Assembly: GCA_038239345.1 (NCBI GenBank)
Contig: JBBSEX010000088.1
Location: 1 to 8,590, forward strand
DNA length: 8,590 bases
Direction of reading: 5' to 3'
From: JBBSEX01 sp038239345
GTDB lineage: Bacteria > Acidobacteriota > Terriglobia > Bryobacterales > Bryobacteraceae
Shown: positions 1-8,003 of the stretch, piece after piece
Layout of the letters: each line of letters starts with the position of its first letter
Numbering within the stretch: position 1 is the first letter of the stretch
The notes under the pieces: generated by a model
What the model was told of the DNA's origin: nothing
The model's input: only the letters and a program-made list of their open reading frames with translations
The model's database searches: none
Made by a program: the position numbers and the translations under genes

Positions 1-165
1 AACTATGCGATCAGCAACGGCAACGTTTTCAGCAACGCGGGAGTTACCGCGGCATTATCCGGCCCCGGCTATTCCATTCCGTCCGATCCGAACTTCCTGA
101 ACACGTATCAATTGTTCAGCGGAGGGATACGGTCGATGACGCTGTCGCTGAAGTTTATCTTCTAA
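1..165 (+). CDS. TonB-dependent receptor-like outer-membrane protein, C-terminal fragment (5' end outside window)
   Basis: Reading frame 1 is open from the first base to the TAA at 163-165 and gives 54 residues, beginning NYAISNGNVFSNAG and ending GGIRSMTLSLKFIF. The last residues closely match the end of the complete receptor next door (RSIQLGLKFIF). Both end in an aromatic-rich strand with terminal Phe, the usual C-terminal signature of outer-membrane beta-barrels recognised by the BAM machinery. I infer that this is the last barrel strand and preceding loop of a second large Oar/TonB-dependent-receptor-type protein, a paralogue in tandem with the gene at 773-4243. No start, plug or N-terminal domain is visible, so its substrate and full length are unknown. 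It is followed 26 bases later by a strong terminator, which supports this being a true gene end. Confidence 0.82.
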   Translation, partial: NYAISNGNVFSNAGVTAALSGPGYSIPSDPNFLNTYQLFSGGIRSMTLSLKFIF

Positions 166-191
166 CTCCCTGACATTTAGCGGGGTATTAG

Positions 192-227
192 AAAGCCGGG
201 AGCTGGCGTGAGCCGCTTCCGGCTTTT
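192..227 (+). terminator. Intrinsic terminator after the partial receptor gene
   Basis: The 12-bp stem pairs 192-203 with 215-226 and includes one G-T wobble (200/218). An unpaired T at 204 follows, then a 3-bp inner stem (205-207 with 212-214) closed by a GTGA loop, which fits the stable GNRA tetraloop class. The outer stem ends in a run of four T (224-227). It lies 26 bases after the stop codon at 163-165 and points in the gene's direction. Because of the A run on the 5' side (192-194) it could work weakly in the opposite direction too. Confidence 0.85.
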
Positions 228-587
228 GTGCTTTGCATTACTCTAGTGAAGCCCGGAAGTCTGCAGCCCAGCAGTCAAGCGATCTCATGCCCACAGGTTG
301 ATTCGCCGACTTATTTGCGGGAGTGGGCGGCTTGGTATTTGGCCGAGATTGGCCAGGAATGGGGCTGATGGCACGTGAGTATTCGTGCTGATTGACTGCG
401 GCTCCGGCTCCGGACCCTTCCCGACAGATTCACCCCCTTATTAAAACGGATGTTACCGGGTGCGAAAGCGAGTAAAGCCAGGCGGGGACTGCTACCCGTC
501 GACTTGGGAGCCGAAACAATCGAGCTCCAACCATTATCAAACATTCTAAAATCCATATTTTAGTATGCGCTATGGTATTGCCCGACA

Positions 588-617
588 TTACCCGCAACTA
601 AATTATAAAAATATAGA
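588..617 (+). promoter_or_regulatory. Weak candidate sigma-70-type promoter for the receptor gene
   Basis: TTACCC at 588-593 and TATAGA at 612-617 are separated by 18 bases, in the AT-rich part of the gap. A second possible -10 element (TATAAA, 604-609) overlaps this area and could use TTGCCC at 578-583, but with a long 20-base spacer. Both -35 elements are poor matches. If real, the leader before the start codon at 773 would be about 150 bases long. The call rests on pattern only and could be chance in AT-rich DNA. Confidence 0.22.
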
Positions 618-761
618 TGTAAAGTATTCATATACCGAAGCTTAGGTATCTTAATGGGTTGTGGATTTTAGCCGGGGTTTGGAGCGGCGATTGCAGTACG
701 AAGGTACAGGCATTCATGGGGAGTGGTTTAACCTCAGCGATATATTAGTGACGTAAAATTT

Positions 762-767
762 AGGAGG
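762..767 (+). promoter_or_regulatory. Strong Shine-Dalgarno site (AGGAGG) fixing the GTG start
   Basis: AGGAGG lies five bases before the GTG at 773-775. It is a full match to the anti-Shine-Dalgarno sequence and decides the start codon, since it is placed exactly before the residue that begins a clean signal peptide. Confidence 0.9.
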
Positions 768-772
768 GTTCA

Positions 773-3700
773 GTGAACGCAGGTTTTCGCAAATTTTTCA
801 TTTTTTCTGGTGTTGCGGTGTTGGTGCTCAGCCTGATGCTCGCGGCGGGCATAAGCGCGCAACTAATCAGTGGCAACATCGTCGGTACGGTCCTCGATAA
901 GACGGGTGCGGTTGTTCCGCACGTTACGGTCGAGGCAGTCAATACGGAAACCGGCGCGAGGTTTCCTACCGAATCGAACGACACAGGAGAGTATCGACTG
1001 AACAACTTGCCGGTGGGCGTCTACACGATCACGGCCTCATCGTCCCAGTTCGCGAATACCACGGTAAACGGTTTCAAGGTTGAGCTGAACAAGACCATTA
1101 CGTTGCCCATCACTCTAGAAGTAAAGGGTGCGGTCACTTCAATCGAAGTTTCGGGTACTGCGGAGACTCTGGATACCACTACGGCCACACTGTCGAACAC
1201 CTACGAGGAAAAACAGGTCAGCGATTTGCCGTCCACCAGCATCGGCAGCGGCGTGCTCAACCTCTCGCTTCTCGGCGCAGGTGTTGCCAACGCCGGAGCG
1301 CTCGGCGCCGGCTCTGGTCCCGCCATCGGCGGGCAGCGCCCACGGAATAACAACTTCACGGTTGAGGGTATCGACAACAACAGCAAGAGCGTGACCGGTC
1401 CCCTGGTTCCGATTCCGAACGACTCCATCGCTGAGTTTTCTCTCCTCCAGAATCAATACTCGCCTGAGTTTGGCCATTCTTCGGGCGGCCAGTTCAACTA
1501 CGTGCTGAAGAGCGGCACCAACAGTTTTCATGGATTGGGTTACATCTACTCCCAGAATCGCAACTTCAACGCGATCGATCAGGCCACCAAGAATAACGGC
1601 TTCACTGAGAACCAGCGCTTTGACAACAATCGCTTCGGTGGAAACATCGGTGGACCGATCTTCAAGAACAAGCTCTTTTTCTTCGGCAGCGCGCAGTACA
1701 ATCCGGTTGGTCAGGCCAGCATTCCGGGCGCACCGGTTTGCACGCCTACCAGCGCCGGATACAGCACTATCGCCGCCATCCCTGGAGTCTCCGCGAACAA
1801 TCTGAGCGTTTTCCAGACGTATGCTACTGCCGCGCCGTCGGGCGGCAACTGCCCCAGCGTCTCGGCTACCGATCCGCGAGATCCAACTGGTAAGACGGCG
1901 AATGCGGGCAACAACATTTTTATTACCGATCCCTCTGCCCCGGGCGGATTCACGCCGGTCGATGTGGGGATTTTGCCGGTTTCAGCGCCTAACTATAACA
2001 ATGCTCTGACATGGCTGGCTAAGATGGATTGGGACATCTCGACGAAGGACCAGCTCCGTGGCGCTTACATTAAAAACGACTTCAATGCGATCGATAACAC
2101 TCCGACGTTGCCTGCGTTTTATTTGCTGAATCCGGCCAACATCAATCGACTGGTCACCATCAACGAATATCACACATTTGGCCCGTCGTTGAGCAACGAG
2201 CTGCGCTTCGGGTTTAACCGCACGTACAATCTGACATCCACGGGTAGCTTCAATTTTCCGGGCCTCGAGAATACTGACGGGTCACCGAACTTTCCGAATC
2301 TGACGTTTGACGAGTTGAATTCCCTTCAGTTGGGTCCGGATCCGAACGGTCCACAGTTCACCTTCCAGAACACTTACCAGTTAAGTGAAAATCTCACCTG
2401 GACCAAGGGCCGCCATACCTTCAAGTTCGGCATTGAAGGCCGCAAATATATTTCACCGCAATCGTTTACCCAGCGTGCGCGTGGCGATTACGAATATTCG
2501 ACGCTGGACCGATTTTTGAGAGACGTGAACCCCGACGTGCTAGCGGAACGCAGCCTTGGCGACCCGGTTTATTACGGTGATCAGACGGCCCTCTATTGGT
2601 ATGCAAACGATACCTGGCGCATGAGACCGAACCTGACTGTCAACCTGGGCGTGCGCTACGAATACACGACCATCCCAGTTGGAGAGCGGCAGCAGAGCCT
2701 GAATCAAGCTGCAAGCTTTCCTGGTCTGATCGACTTCAGCGAGCCACGCGCCGCCAAGAACAATTGGGGACCGCGAATTTCGGTGGCTTACTCTCCGGGT
2801 TCGAGCGCCACTACCTCGATCCGCGCAGGCTTTGCAGTGGCCTACGATGTTCTCTATGACAATATTGGCATCTTGTCGCTGCCCCCGCAGTTGAGCGGCA
2901 CGGTGGATACTCCCTTCACGCCGGATACCTCCAATTACCTAGCTAATGGTGGCATCCCGCCGACGGCGGGAGGCATTGTGACTTTTCCAACTCTGTTGGA
3001 TCAGCGCGAAGCGACCGCCAACCAGGTGGTGGTTAATCAACTAGATCCAAAGTCCATCACTTGGACGCTTGGTATCCAGCATCAATTCTGGAAGGATTTC
3101 ACTGCCGAGGTTCGTTACGTTGGAACCCGCGGCATTCACTTGAACACCCAGGAGCGGCTAAACCGTCAGCCCTTGACCAACTCAACAGTGTTTTTGCCGA
3201 CATTTACCGCCGTTCCAGACCAGGCGACTCTAGACGCCCTGCCGTATACGCAAGACGGTATAGCGAATGGGGCTTACGGCAATGGCGACAGCCTAGTCCC
3301 TGCGTATGAAGCTGCTGGATTCGATGGCAACAACCTGGTCTCGTTCCAACCGAACGGTTCCTCCACTTATCACGGCCTGGCCACGCAATTAACTCGCCAG
3401 TTCAGGAACGGCTTGCAATTTACCGCAGCCTACACATGGAGTCACACCATCGACAACAGTACGGCGGATTTCTTTACTACCCTGTTGACCCCTCGCCGTA
3501 CACAAGACTTCCAGAATCTGGCTGCCGACCGGTCCAATTCGGCAATAGATCACCGTCACCGGTTCACCTTATCGATGATTTACGATGTGCCGTTTTTCAA
3601 GAACGGAAATTGGTTTACGAAAAACGCTCTCGGAAACTGGGAAATCGCTCCGATTTATACCTACCAGTCTCCGCAGTGGATGACCGTGCAGTCCAACCGT

Positions 3701-4243
3701 GACGTAAATGGAAATGGCGATACAGCAGGTGATCGCGCCATCTTTAACAAGGGCGGTGTCCCGGGAACAGGTTCAGACGTTACTTCCCTCTGCACGAGCG
3801 GGTTGCCTGTTTTTGCGACTTGTGGAGAAAATGACTTTGACCCGACAGTTGGGCCTCCTGGACCCGGCAACTTTGACTCCAGTCCATACATCGTTGGTTA
3901 TGCGGCCAATGATCCTAATGCCCAATATATTCGCGGTGGAAAGTATGCCAGACCGAATGTCGGCCGGAACACGGTCCCATCTCGTCCCATCGACTCTCTG
4001 GACCTGACCGTTTTGAAGCGCTTTTCCATAACCGAGCGCGCCCGCGTGGAGTTCTCCGCGCAGGCCTACAATGTACTCAACCATCCTCAGTTCGTTCCCG
4101 GGTTTCTTAACGACGTAACGTCCGTCGGATTCACGACCGATCGTACGTTCCTTGTTCCCGGAGCTTCGAACTTCTTGAACGTGGAAGGCATCTTCCCCAG
4201 CAATGCCCGGTCTATTCAGCTGGGATTGAAGTTTATTTTCTAA
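773..4243 (+). CDS. TonB-dependent receptor, Oar-like, with N-terminal carboxypeptidase-regulatory-like domain
   Basis: This 1156-residue protein starts at GTG (read as Met) behind AGGAGG. Residues 1-29 form a signal peptide: basic start (R6, K7), hydrophobic core, and probable cleavage after Ile-Ser-Ala29. Residues about 33-115 look like a carboxypeptidase-regulatory-like beta-sandwich (GTVLDKTGAVVPHVTVEAVN, then GEYRLNNLPVGVYTI). Residues about 120-250 resemble a TonB-receptor plug (DTTTATL, VSDLP, NNNFTVEGIDNN, SGGQFNYVLKSGTNSFHG). The rest is a long beta-barrel with family phrases GRHTFKFGIEGR (546-557) and RHRFTLSMIYDVPF (928-941), ending SIQLGLKFIF with terminal Phe. Cysteines C323/C360 and C1007/C1017 form two close pairs, perhaps disulfides in surface loops. 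No clear TonB box is visible. Length and architecture fit the large acidobacterial receptors. It probably binds or imports a substrate across the outer membrane using TonB energy; the substrate cannot be told. Adhesion or an Oar-type surface role is the alternative. Its terminator at 4280-4311 suggests it is transcribed alone. Confidence 0.93.
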   Translation: MNAGFRKFFIFSGVAVLVLSLMLAAGISAQLISGNIVGTVLDKTGAVVPHVTVEAVNTETGARFPTESNDTGEYRLNNLPVGVYTITASSSQFANTTVNGFKVELNKTITLPITLEVKGAVTSIEVSGTAETLDTTTATLSNTYEEKQVSDLPSTSIGSGVLNLSLLGAGVANAGALGAGSGPAIGGQRPRNNNFTVEGIDNNSKSVTGPLVPIPNDSIAEFSLLQNQYSPEFGHSSGGQFNYVLKSGTNSFHGLGYIYSQNRNFNAIDQATKNNGFTENQRFDNNRFGGNIGGPIFKNKLFFFGSAQYNPVGQASIPGAPVCTPTSAGYSTIAAIPGVSANNLSVFQTYATAAPSGGNCPSVSATDPRDPTGKTANAGNNIFITDPSAPGGFTPVDVGILPVSAPNYNNALTWLAKMDWDISTKDQLRGAYIKNDFNAIDNTPTLPAFYLLNPANINRLVTINEYHTFGPSLSNELRFGFNRTYNLTSTGSFNFPGLENTDGSPNFPNLTFDELNSLQLGPDPNGPQFTFQNTYQLSENLTWTKGRHTFKFGIEGRKYISPQSFTQRARGDYEYSTLDRFLRDVNPDVLAERSLGDPVYYGDQTALYWYANDTWRMRPNLTVNLGVRYEYTTIPVGERQQSLNQAASFPGLIDFSEPRAAKNNWGPRISVAYSPGSSATTSIRAGFAVAYDVLYDNIGILSLPPQLSGTVDTPFTPDTSNYLANGGIPPTAGGIVTFPTLLDQREATANQVVVNQLDPKSITWTLGIQHQFWKDFTAEVRYVGTRGIHLNTQERLNRQPLTNSTVFLPTFTAVPDQATLDALPYTQDGIANGAYGNGDSLVPAYEAAGFDGNNLVSFQPNGSSTYHGLATQLTRQFRNGLQFTAAYTWSHTIDNSTADFFTTLLTPRRTQDFQNLAADRSNSAIDHRHRFTLSMIYDVPFFKNGNWFTKNALGNWEIAPIYTYQSPQWMTVQSNRDVNGNGDTAGDRAIFNKGGVPGTGSDVTSLCTSGLPVFATCGENDFDPTVGPPGPGNFDSSPYIVGYAANDPNAQYIRGGKYARPNVGRNTVPSRPIDSLDLTVLKRFSITERARVEFSAQAYNVLNHPQFVPGFLNDVTSVGFTTDRTFLVPGASNFLNVEGIFPSNARSIQLGLKFIF

Positions 4244-4279
4244 TCCTTCCATGGGCGGCTGAATCCGGCCATGGACTCG

Positions 4280-4311
4280 AAAAAAGGGCGTCCCGCGGGA
4301 CGCCCTTTTTT
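4280..4311. terminator. Perfectly self-complementary bidirectional terminator at the palindrome axis
   Basis: Six A (4280-4285), a GC-rich self-complementary core (4286-4305, gggcgtcccg mirrored as cgggacgccc) and six T (4306-4311) make a classic intrinsic terminator that works on either strand. It begins 36 bases after the stop codon of the plus-strand receptor (4243) and, by symmetry, after that of the minus-strand copy. In RNA a few central bases would form the loop. The symmetry continues outward without a break (CTCGA, then CCATGG). It is therefore impossible to tell from this sequence where the natural hairpin ends and the duplicated arm begins. Confidence 0.9.
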
Positions 4312-4347
4312 CGAGTCCATGGCCGGATTCAGCCGCCCATGGAAGGA

Positions 4348-7300
4348 TTAGAAAATAAACTTCAATCCCAGCTGAATAGACCGGGCATTGCTGGGGAAGA
4401 TGCCTTCCACGTTCAAGAAGTTCGAAGCTCCGGGAACAAGGAACGTACGATCGGTCGTGAATCCGACGGACGTTACGTCGTTAAGAAACCCGGGAACGAA
4501 CTGAGGATGGTTGAGTACATTGTAGGCCTGCGCGGAGAACTCCACGCGGGCGCGCTCGGTTATGGAAAAGCGCTTCAAAACGGTCAGGTCCAGAGAGTCG
4601 ATGGGACGAGATGGGACCGTGTTCCGGCCGACATTCGGTCTGGCATACTTTCCACCGCGAATATATTGGGCATTAGGATCATTGGCCGCATAACCAACGA
4701 TGTATGGACTGGAGTCAAAGTTGCCGGGTCCAGGAGGCCCAACTGTCGGGTCAAAGTCATTTTCTCCACAAGTCGCAAAAACAGGCAACCCGCTCGTGCA
4801 GAGGGAAGTAACGTCTGAACCTGTTCCCGGGACACCGCCCTTGTTAAAGATGGCGCGATCACCTGCTGTATCGCCATTTCCATTTACGTCACGGTTGGAC
4901 TGCACGGTCATCCACTGCGGAGACTGGTAGGTATAAATCGGAGCGATTTCCCAGTTTCCGAGAGCGTTTTTCGTAAACCAATTTCCGTTCTTGAAAAACG
5001 GCACATCGTAAATCATCGATAAGGTGAACCGGTGACGGTGATCTATTGCCGAATTGGACCGGTCGGCAGCCAGATTCTGGAAGTCTTGTGTACGGCGAGG
5101 GGTCAACAGGGTAGTAAAGAAATCCGCCGTACTGTTGTCGATGGTGTGACTCCATGTGTAGGCTGCGGTAAATTGCAAGCCGTTCCTGAACTGGCGAGTT
5201 AATTGCGTGGCCAGGCCGTGATAAGTGGAGGAACCGTTCGGTTGGAACGAGACCAGGTTGTTGCCATCGAATCCAGCAGCTTCATACGCAGGGACTAGGC
5301 TGTCGCCATTGCCGTAAGCCCCATTCGCTATACCGTCTTGCGTATACGGCAGGGCGTCTAGAGTCGCCTGGTCTGGAACGGCGGTAAATGTCGGCAAAAA
5401 CACTGTTGAGTTGGTCAAGGGCTGACGGTTTAGCCGCTCCTGGGTGTTCAAGTGAATGCCGCGGGTTCCAACGTAACGAACCTCGGCAGTGAAATCCTTC
5501 CAGAATTGATGCTGGATACCAAGCGTCCAAGTGATGGACTTTGGATCTAGTTGATTAACCACCACCTGGTTGGCGGTCGCTTCGCGCTGATCCAACAGAG
5601 TTGGAAAAGTCACAATGCCTCCCGCCGTCGGCGGGATGCCACCATTAGCTAGGTAATTGGAGGTATCCGGCGTGAAGGGAGTATCCACCGTGCCGCTCAA
5701 CTGCGGGGGCAGCGACAAGATGCCAATATTGTCATAGAGAACATCGTAGGCCACTGCAAAGCCTGCGCGGATCGAGGTAGTGGCGCTCGAACCCGGAGAG
5801 TAAGCCACCGAAATTCGCGGTCCCCAATTGTTCTTGGCGGCGCGTGGCTCGCTGAAGTCGATCAGACCAGGAAAGCTTGCAGCTTGATTCAGGCTCTGCT
5901 GCCGCTCTCCAACTGGGATGGTCGTGTATTCGTAGCGCACGCCCAGGTTGACAGTCAGGTTCGGTCTCATGCGCCAGGTATCGTTTGCATACCAATAGAG
6001 GGCCGTCTGATCACCGTAATAAACCGGGTCGCCAAGGCTGCGTTCCGCTAGCACGTCGGGGTTCACGTCTCTCAAAAATCGGTCCAGCGTCGAATATTCG
6101 TAATCGCCACGCGCACGCTGGGTAAACGATTGCGGTGAAATATATTTGCGGCCTTCAATGCCGAACTTGAAGGTATGGCGGCCCTTGGTCCAGGTGAGAT
6201 TTTCACTTAACTGGTAAGTGTTCTGGAAGGTGAACTGTGGACCGTTCGGATCCGGACCCAACTGAAGGGAATTCAACTCGTCAAACGTCAGATTCGGAAA
6301 GTTCGGTGACCCGTCAGTATTCTCGAGGCCCGGAAAATTGAAGCTACCCGTGGATGTCAGATTGTACGTGCGGTTAAACCCGAAGCGCAGCTCGTTGCTC
6401 AACGACGGGCCAAATGTGTGATATTCGTTGATGGTGACCAGTCGATTGATGTTGGCCGGATTCAGCAAATAAAACGCAGGCAACGTCGGAGTGTTATCGA
6501 TCGCATTGAAGTCGTTTTTAATGTAAGCGCCACGGAGCTGGTCCTTCGTCGAGATGTCCCAATCCATCTTAGCCAGCCATGTCAGAGCATTGTTATAGTT
6601 AGGCGCTGAAACCGGCAAAATCCCCACATCGACCGGCGTGAATCCGCCCGGGGCAGAGGGATCGGTAATAAAAATGTTGTTGCCCGCATTCGCCGTCTTA
6701 CCAGTTGGATCTCGCGGATCGGTAGCCGAGACGCTGGGGCAGTTGCCGCCCGACGGCGCGGCAGTAGCATACGTCTGGAAAACGCTCAGATTGTTCGCGG
6801 AGACTCCAGGGATGGCGGCGATAGTGCTGTATCCGGCGCTGGTAGGCGTGCAAACCGGTGCGCCCGGAATGCTGGCCTGACCAACCGGATTGTACTGCGC
6901 GCTGCCGAAGAAAAAGAGCTTGTTCTTGAAGATCGGTCCACCGATGTTTCCACCGAAGCGATTGTTGTCAAAGCGCTGGTTCTCAGTGAAGCCGTTATTC
7001 TTGGTGGCCTGATCGATCGCGTTGAAGTTGCGATTCTGGGAGTAGATGTAACCCAATCCATGAAAACTGTTGGTGCCGCTCTTCAGCACGTAGTTGAACT
7101 GGCCGCCCGAAGAATGGCCAAACTCAGGCGAGTATTGATTCTGGAGGAGAGAAAACTCAGCGATGGAGTCGTTCGGAATCGGAACCAGGGGACCGGTCAC
7201 GCTCTTGCTGTTGTTGTCGATACCCTCAACCGTGAAGTTGTTATTCCGTGGGCGCTGCCCGCCGATGGCGGGACCAGAGCCGGCGCCGAGCGCTCCGGCG

Positions 7301-7818
7301 TTGGCAACACCTGCGCCGAGAAGCGAGAGGTTGAGCACGCCGCTGCCGATGCTGGTGGACGGCAAATCGCTGACCTGTTTTTCCTCGTAGGTGTTCGACA
7401 GTGTGGCCGTAGTGGTATCCAGAGTCTCCGCAGTACCCGAAACTTCGATTGAAGTGACCGCACCCTTTACTTCTAGAGTGATGGGCAACGTAATGGTCTT
7501 GTTCAGCTCAACCTTGAAACCGTTTACCGTGGTATTCGCGAACTGGGACGATGAGGCCGTGATCGTGTAGACGCCCACCGGCAAGTTGTTCAGTCGATAC
7601 TCTCCTGTGTCGTTCGATTCGGTAGGAAACCTCGCGCCGGTTTCCGTATTGACTGCCTCGACCGTAACGTGCGGAACAACCGCACCCGTCTTATCGAGGA
7701 CCGTACCGACGATGTTGCCACTGATTAGTTGCGCGCTTATGCCCGCCGCGAGCATCAGGCTGAGCACCAACACCGCAACACCAGAAAAAATGAAAAATTT
7801 GCGAAAACCTGCGTTCAC
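4348..7818 (-). CDS. TonB-dependent receptor, Oar-like (mirror copy of the gene at 773-4243)
   Basis: The protein is identical over all 1156 residues to the plus-strand receptor: same GTG start (7816-7818), same signal peptide with probable cleavage after residue 29, same carboxypeptidase-regulatory-like domain, plug-like segment, barrel and terminal Phe. Not one synonymous change separates the two copies, and the flanking non-coding DNA is identical as well. Real paralogues or an old duplication would be expected to diverge first in the gaps and at third codon positions. I therefore read this as the same gene seen on the opposite strand, not as a second locus. If the palindrome is real, the two genes are convergent and share the terminator at the axis. 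Confidence 0.9.
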   Translation of the reverse strand: MNAGFRKFFIFSGVAVLVLSLMLAAGISAQLISGNIVGTVLDKTGAVVPHVTVEAVNTETGARFPTESNDTGEYRLNNLPVGVYTITASSSQFANTTVNGFKVELNKTITLPITLEVKGAVTSIEVSGTAETLDTTTATLSNTYEEKQVSDLPSTSIGSGVLNLSLLGAGVANAGALGAGSGPAIGGQRPRNNNFTVEGIDNNSKSVTGPLVPIPNDSIAEFSLLQNQYSPEFGHSSGGQFNYVLKSGTNSFHGLGYIYSQNRNFNAIDQATKNNGFTENQRFDNNRFGGNIGGPIFKNKLFFFGSAQYNPVGQASIPGAPVCTPTSAGYSTIAAIPGVSANNLSVFQTYATAAPSGGNCPSVSATDPRDPTGKTANAGNNIFITDPSAPGGFTPVDVGILPVSAPNYNNALTWLAKMDWDISTKDQLRGAYIKNDFNAIDNTPTLPAFYLLNPANINRLVTINEYHTFGPSLSNELRFGFNRTYNLTSTGSFNFPGLENTDGSPNFPNLTFDELNSLQLGPDPNGPQFTFQNTYQLSENLTWTKGRHTFKFGIEGRKYISPQSFTQRARGDYEYSTLDRFLRDVNPDVLAERSLGDPVYYGDQTALYWYANDTWRMRPNLTVNLGVRYEYTTIPVGERQQSLNQAASFPGLIDFSEPRAAKNNWGPRISVAYSPGSSATTSIRAGFAVAYDVLYDNIGILSLPPQLSGTVDTPFTPDTSNYLANGGIPPTAGGIVTFPTLLDQREATANQVVVNQLDPKSITWTLGIQHQFWKDFTAEVRYVGTRGIHLNTQERLNRQPLTNSTVFLPTFTAVPDQATLDALPYTQDGIANGAYGNGDSLVPAYEAAGFDGNNLVSFQPNGSSTYHGLATQLTRQFRNGLQFTAAYTWSHTIDNSTADFFTTLLTPRRTQDFQNLAADRSNSAIDHRHRFTLSMIYDVPFFKNGNWFTKNALGNWEIAPIYTYQSPQWMTVQSNRDVNGNGDTAGDRAIFNKGGVPGTGSDVTSLCTSGLPVFATCGENDFDPTVGPPGPGNFDSSPYIVGYAANDPNAQYIRGGKYARPNVGRNTVPSRPIDSLDLTVLKRFSITERARVEFSAQAYNVLNHPQFVPGFLNDVTSVGFTTDRTFLVPGASNFLNVEGIFPSNARSIQLGLKFIF

Positions 7819-7823
7819 TGAAC

Positions 7824-7829
7824 CCTCCT
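7824..7829 (-). promoter_or_regulatory. Shine-Dalgarno site of the mirror-copy receptor
   Basis: AGGAGG on the minus strand, five bases before the GTG start at 7818-7816. It is the exact mirror of the site at 762-767. Confidence 0.9.
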
Positions 7830-7973
7830 AAATTTTACGTCACTAATATATCGCTGAGGTTAAACCACTCCCCATGAATGCCTGTACCTTCGTACTGCAA
7901 TCGCCGCTCCAAACCCCGGCTAAAATCCACAACCCATTAAGATACCTAAGCTTCGGTATATGAATACTTTACA

Positions 7974-8003
7974 TCTATATTTTTATAATTTAGTTGCGGG
8001 TAA
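7974..8003 (-). promoter_or_regulatory. Weak candidate promoter (mirror copy)
   Basis: Mirror of the TTACCC / TATAGA pair at 588-617, with an 18-base spacer. It has the same poor -35 match and is not independent evidence. Confidence 0.2.

Larger units (their letters stand above)
228..772. other. 545-bp intergenic region, no convincing gene
   Basis: The stretch lies between the terminator of the partial receptor gene and the start of the complete one. The first part (about 228-540) has mixed composition and contains a small tandem ggctcc repeat near 400-412. The second part (about 541-770) is clearly richer in A and T and probably carries the promoter and leader of the downstream receptor. 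An 81-codon open frame on the minus strand (311-556) has no visible ribosome-binding site, low-complexity RSRSRSQS content and no recognisable domain, so I do not call it. A 29-codon stop-free run on the plus strand (302-388) resembles a cytosine-methyltransferase motif and is treated as a finding only. No tRNA, riboswitch or CRISPR structure was recognised. Confidence 0.7.
1..4295 (+). repeat. Left arm of a perfect 8,590-bp inverted repeat
   Basis: This half of the window is the exact reverse complement of 4296-8590. The first bases (aactatgcgatcagcaacgg) are mirrored by the last ones (ccgttgctgatcgcatagtt). All open frames occur as strand-swapped pairs whose coordinates sum to 8591, with identical proteins, so no difference between arms is visible. 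There is no spacer at the axis. Real palindromes of this size with no spacer are normally unstable because they extrude hairpins that SbcCD-type nucleases cut. The arm is best read as a single locus shown once here and again, flipped, in the other half. The symmetry is seen directly; the artefact reading is inference. Confidence 0.98.

Noticed and set aside
311..556. 81-codon minus-strand open frame in the intergenic region, with its mirror at 8035-8280
   Set aside because: There is no ribosome-binding site, the content is arginine/serine-rich low complexity, and no family resemblance was found. It is typical of chance open frames in such a gap.
3773..4252. 159-codon open frame antisense to the receptor's 3' end, with its mirror at 4339-4818
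   Set aside because: It lies almost wholly opposite the strongly supported receptor coding sequence, has no recognisable domain and shows no clear ribosome-binding site. It appears twice only because of the inverted repeat.
4249..4274. Two CCATGG palindromes close to the axis as possible protein-binding sites
   Set aside because: They are six-base palindromes expected by chance, and their apparent order and symmetry about the axis follow from the overall inverted repeat.
773..7818. Two convergent receptor genes forming a 'paired' or phase-variable invertible system
   Set aside because: The arms are identical in coding and non-coding DNA, there is no spacer to invert, and no recombinase gene or recombination site is visible. 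A fold-back of a single locus explains everything.
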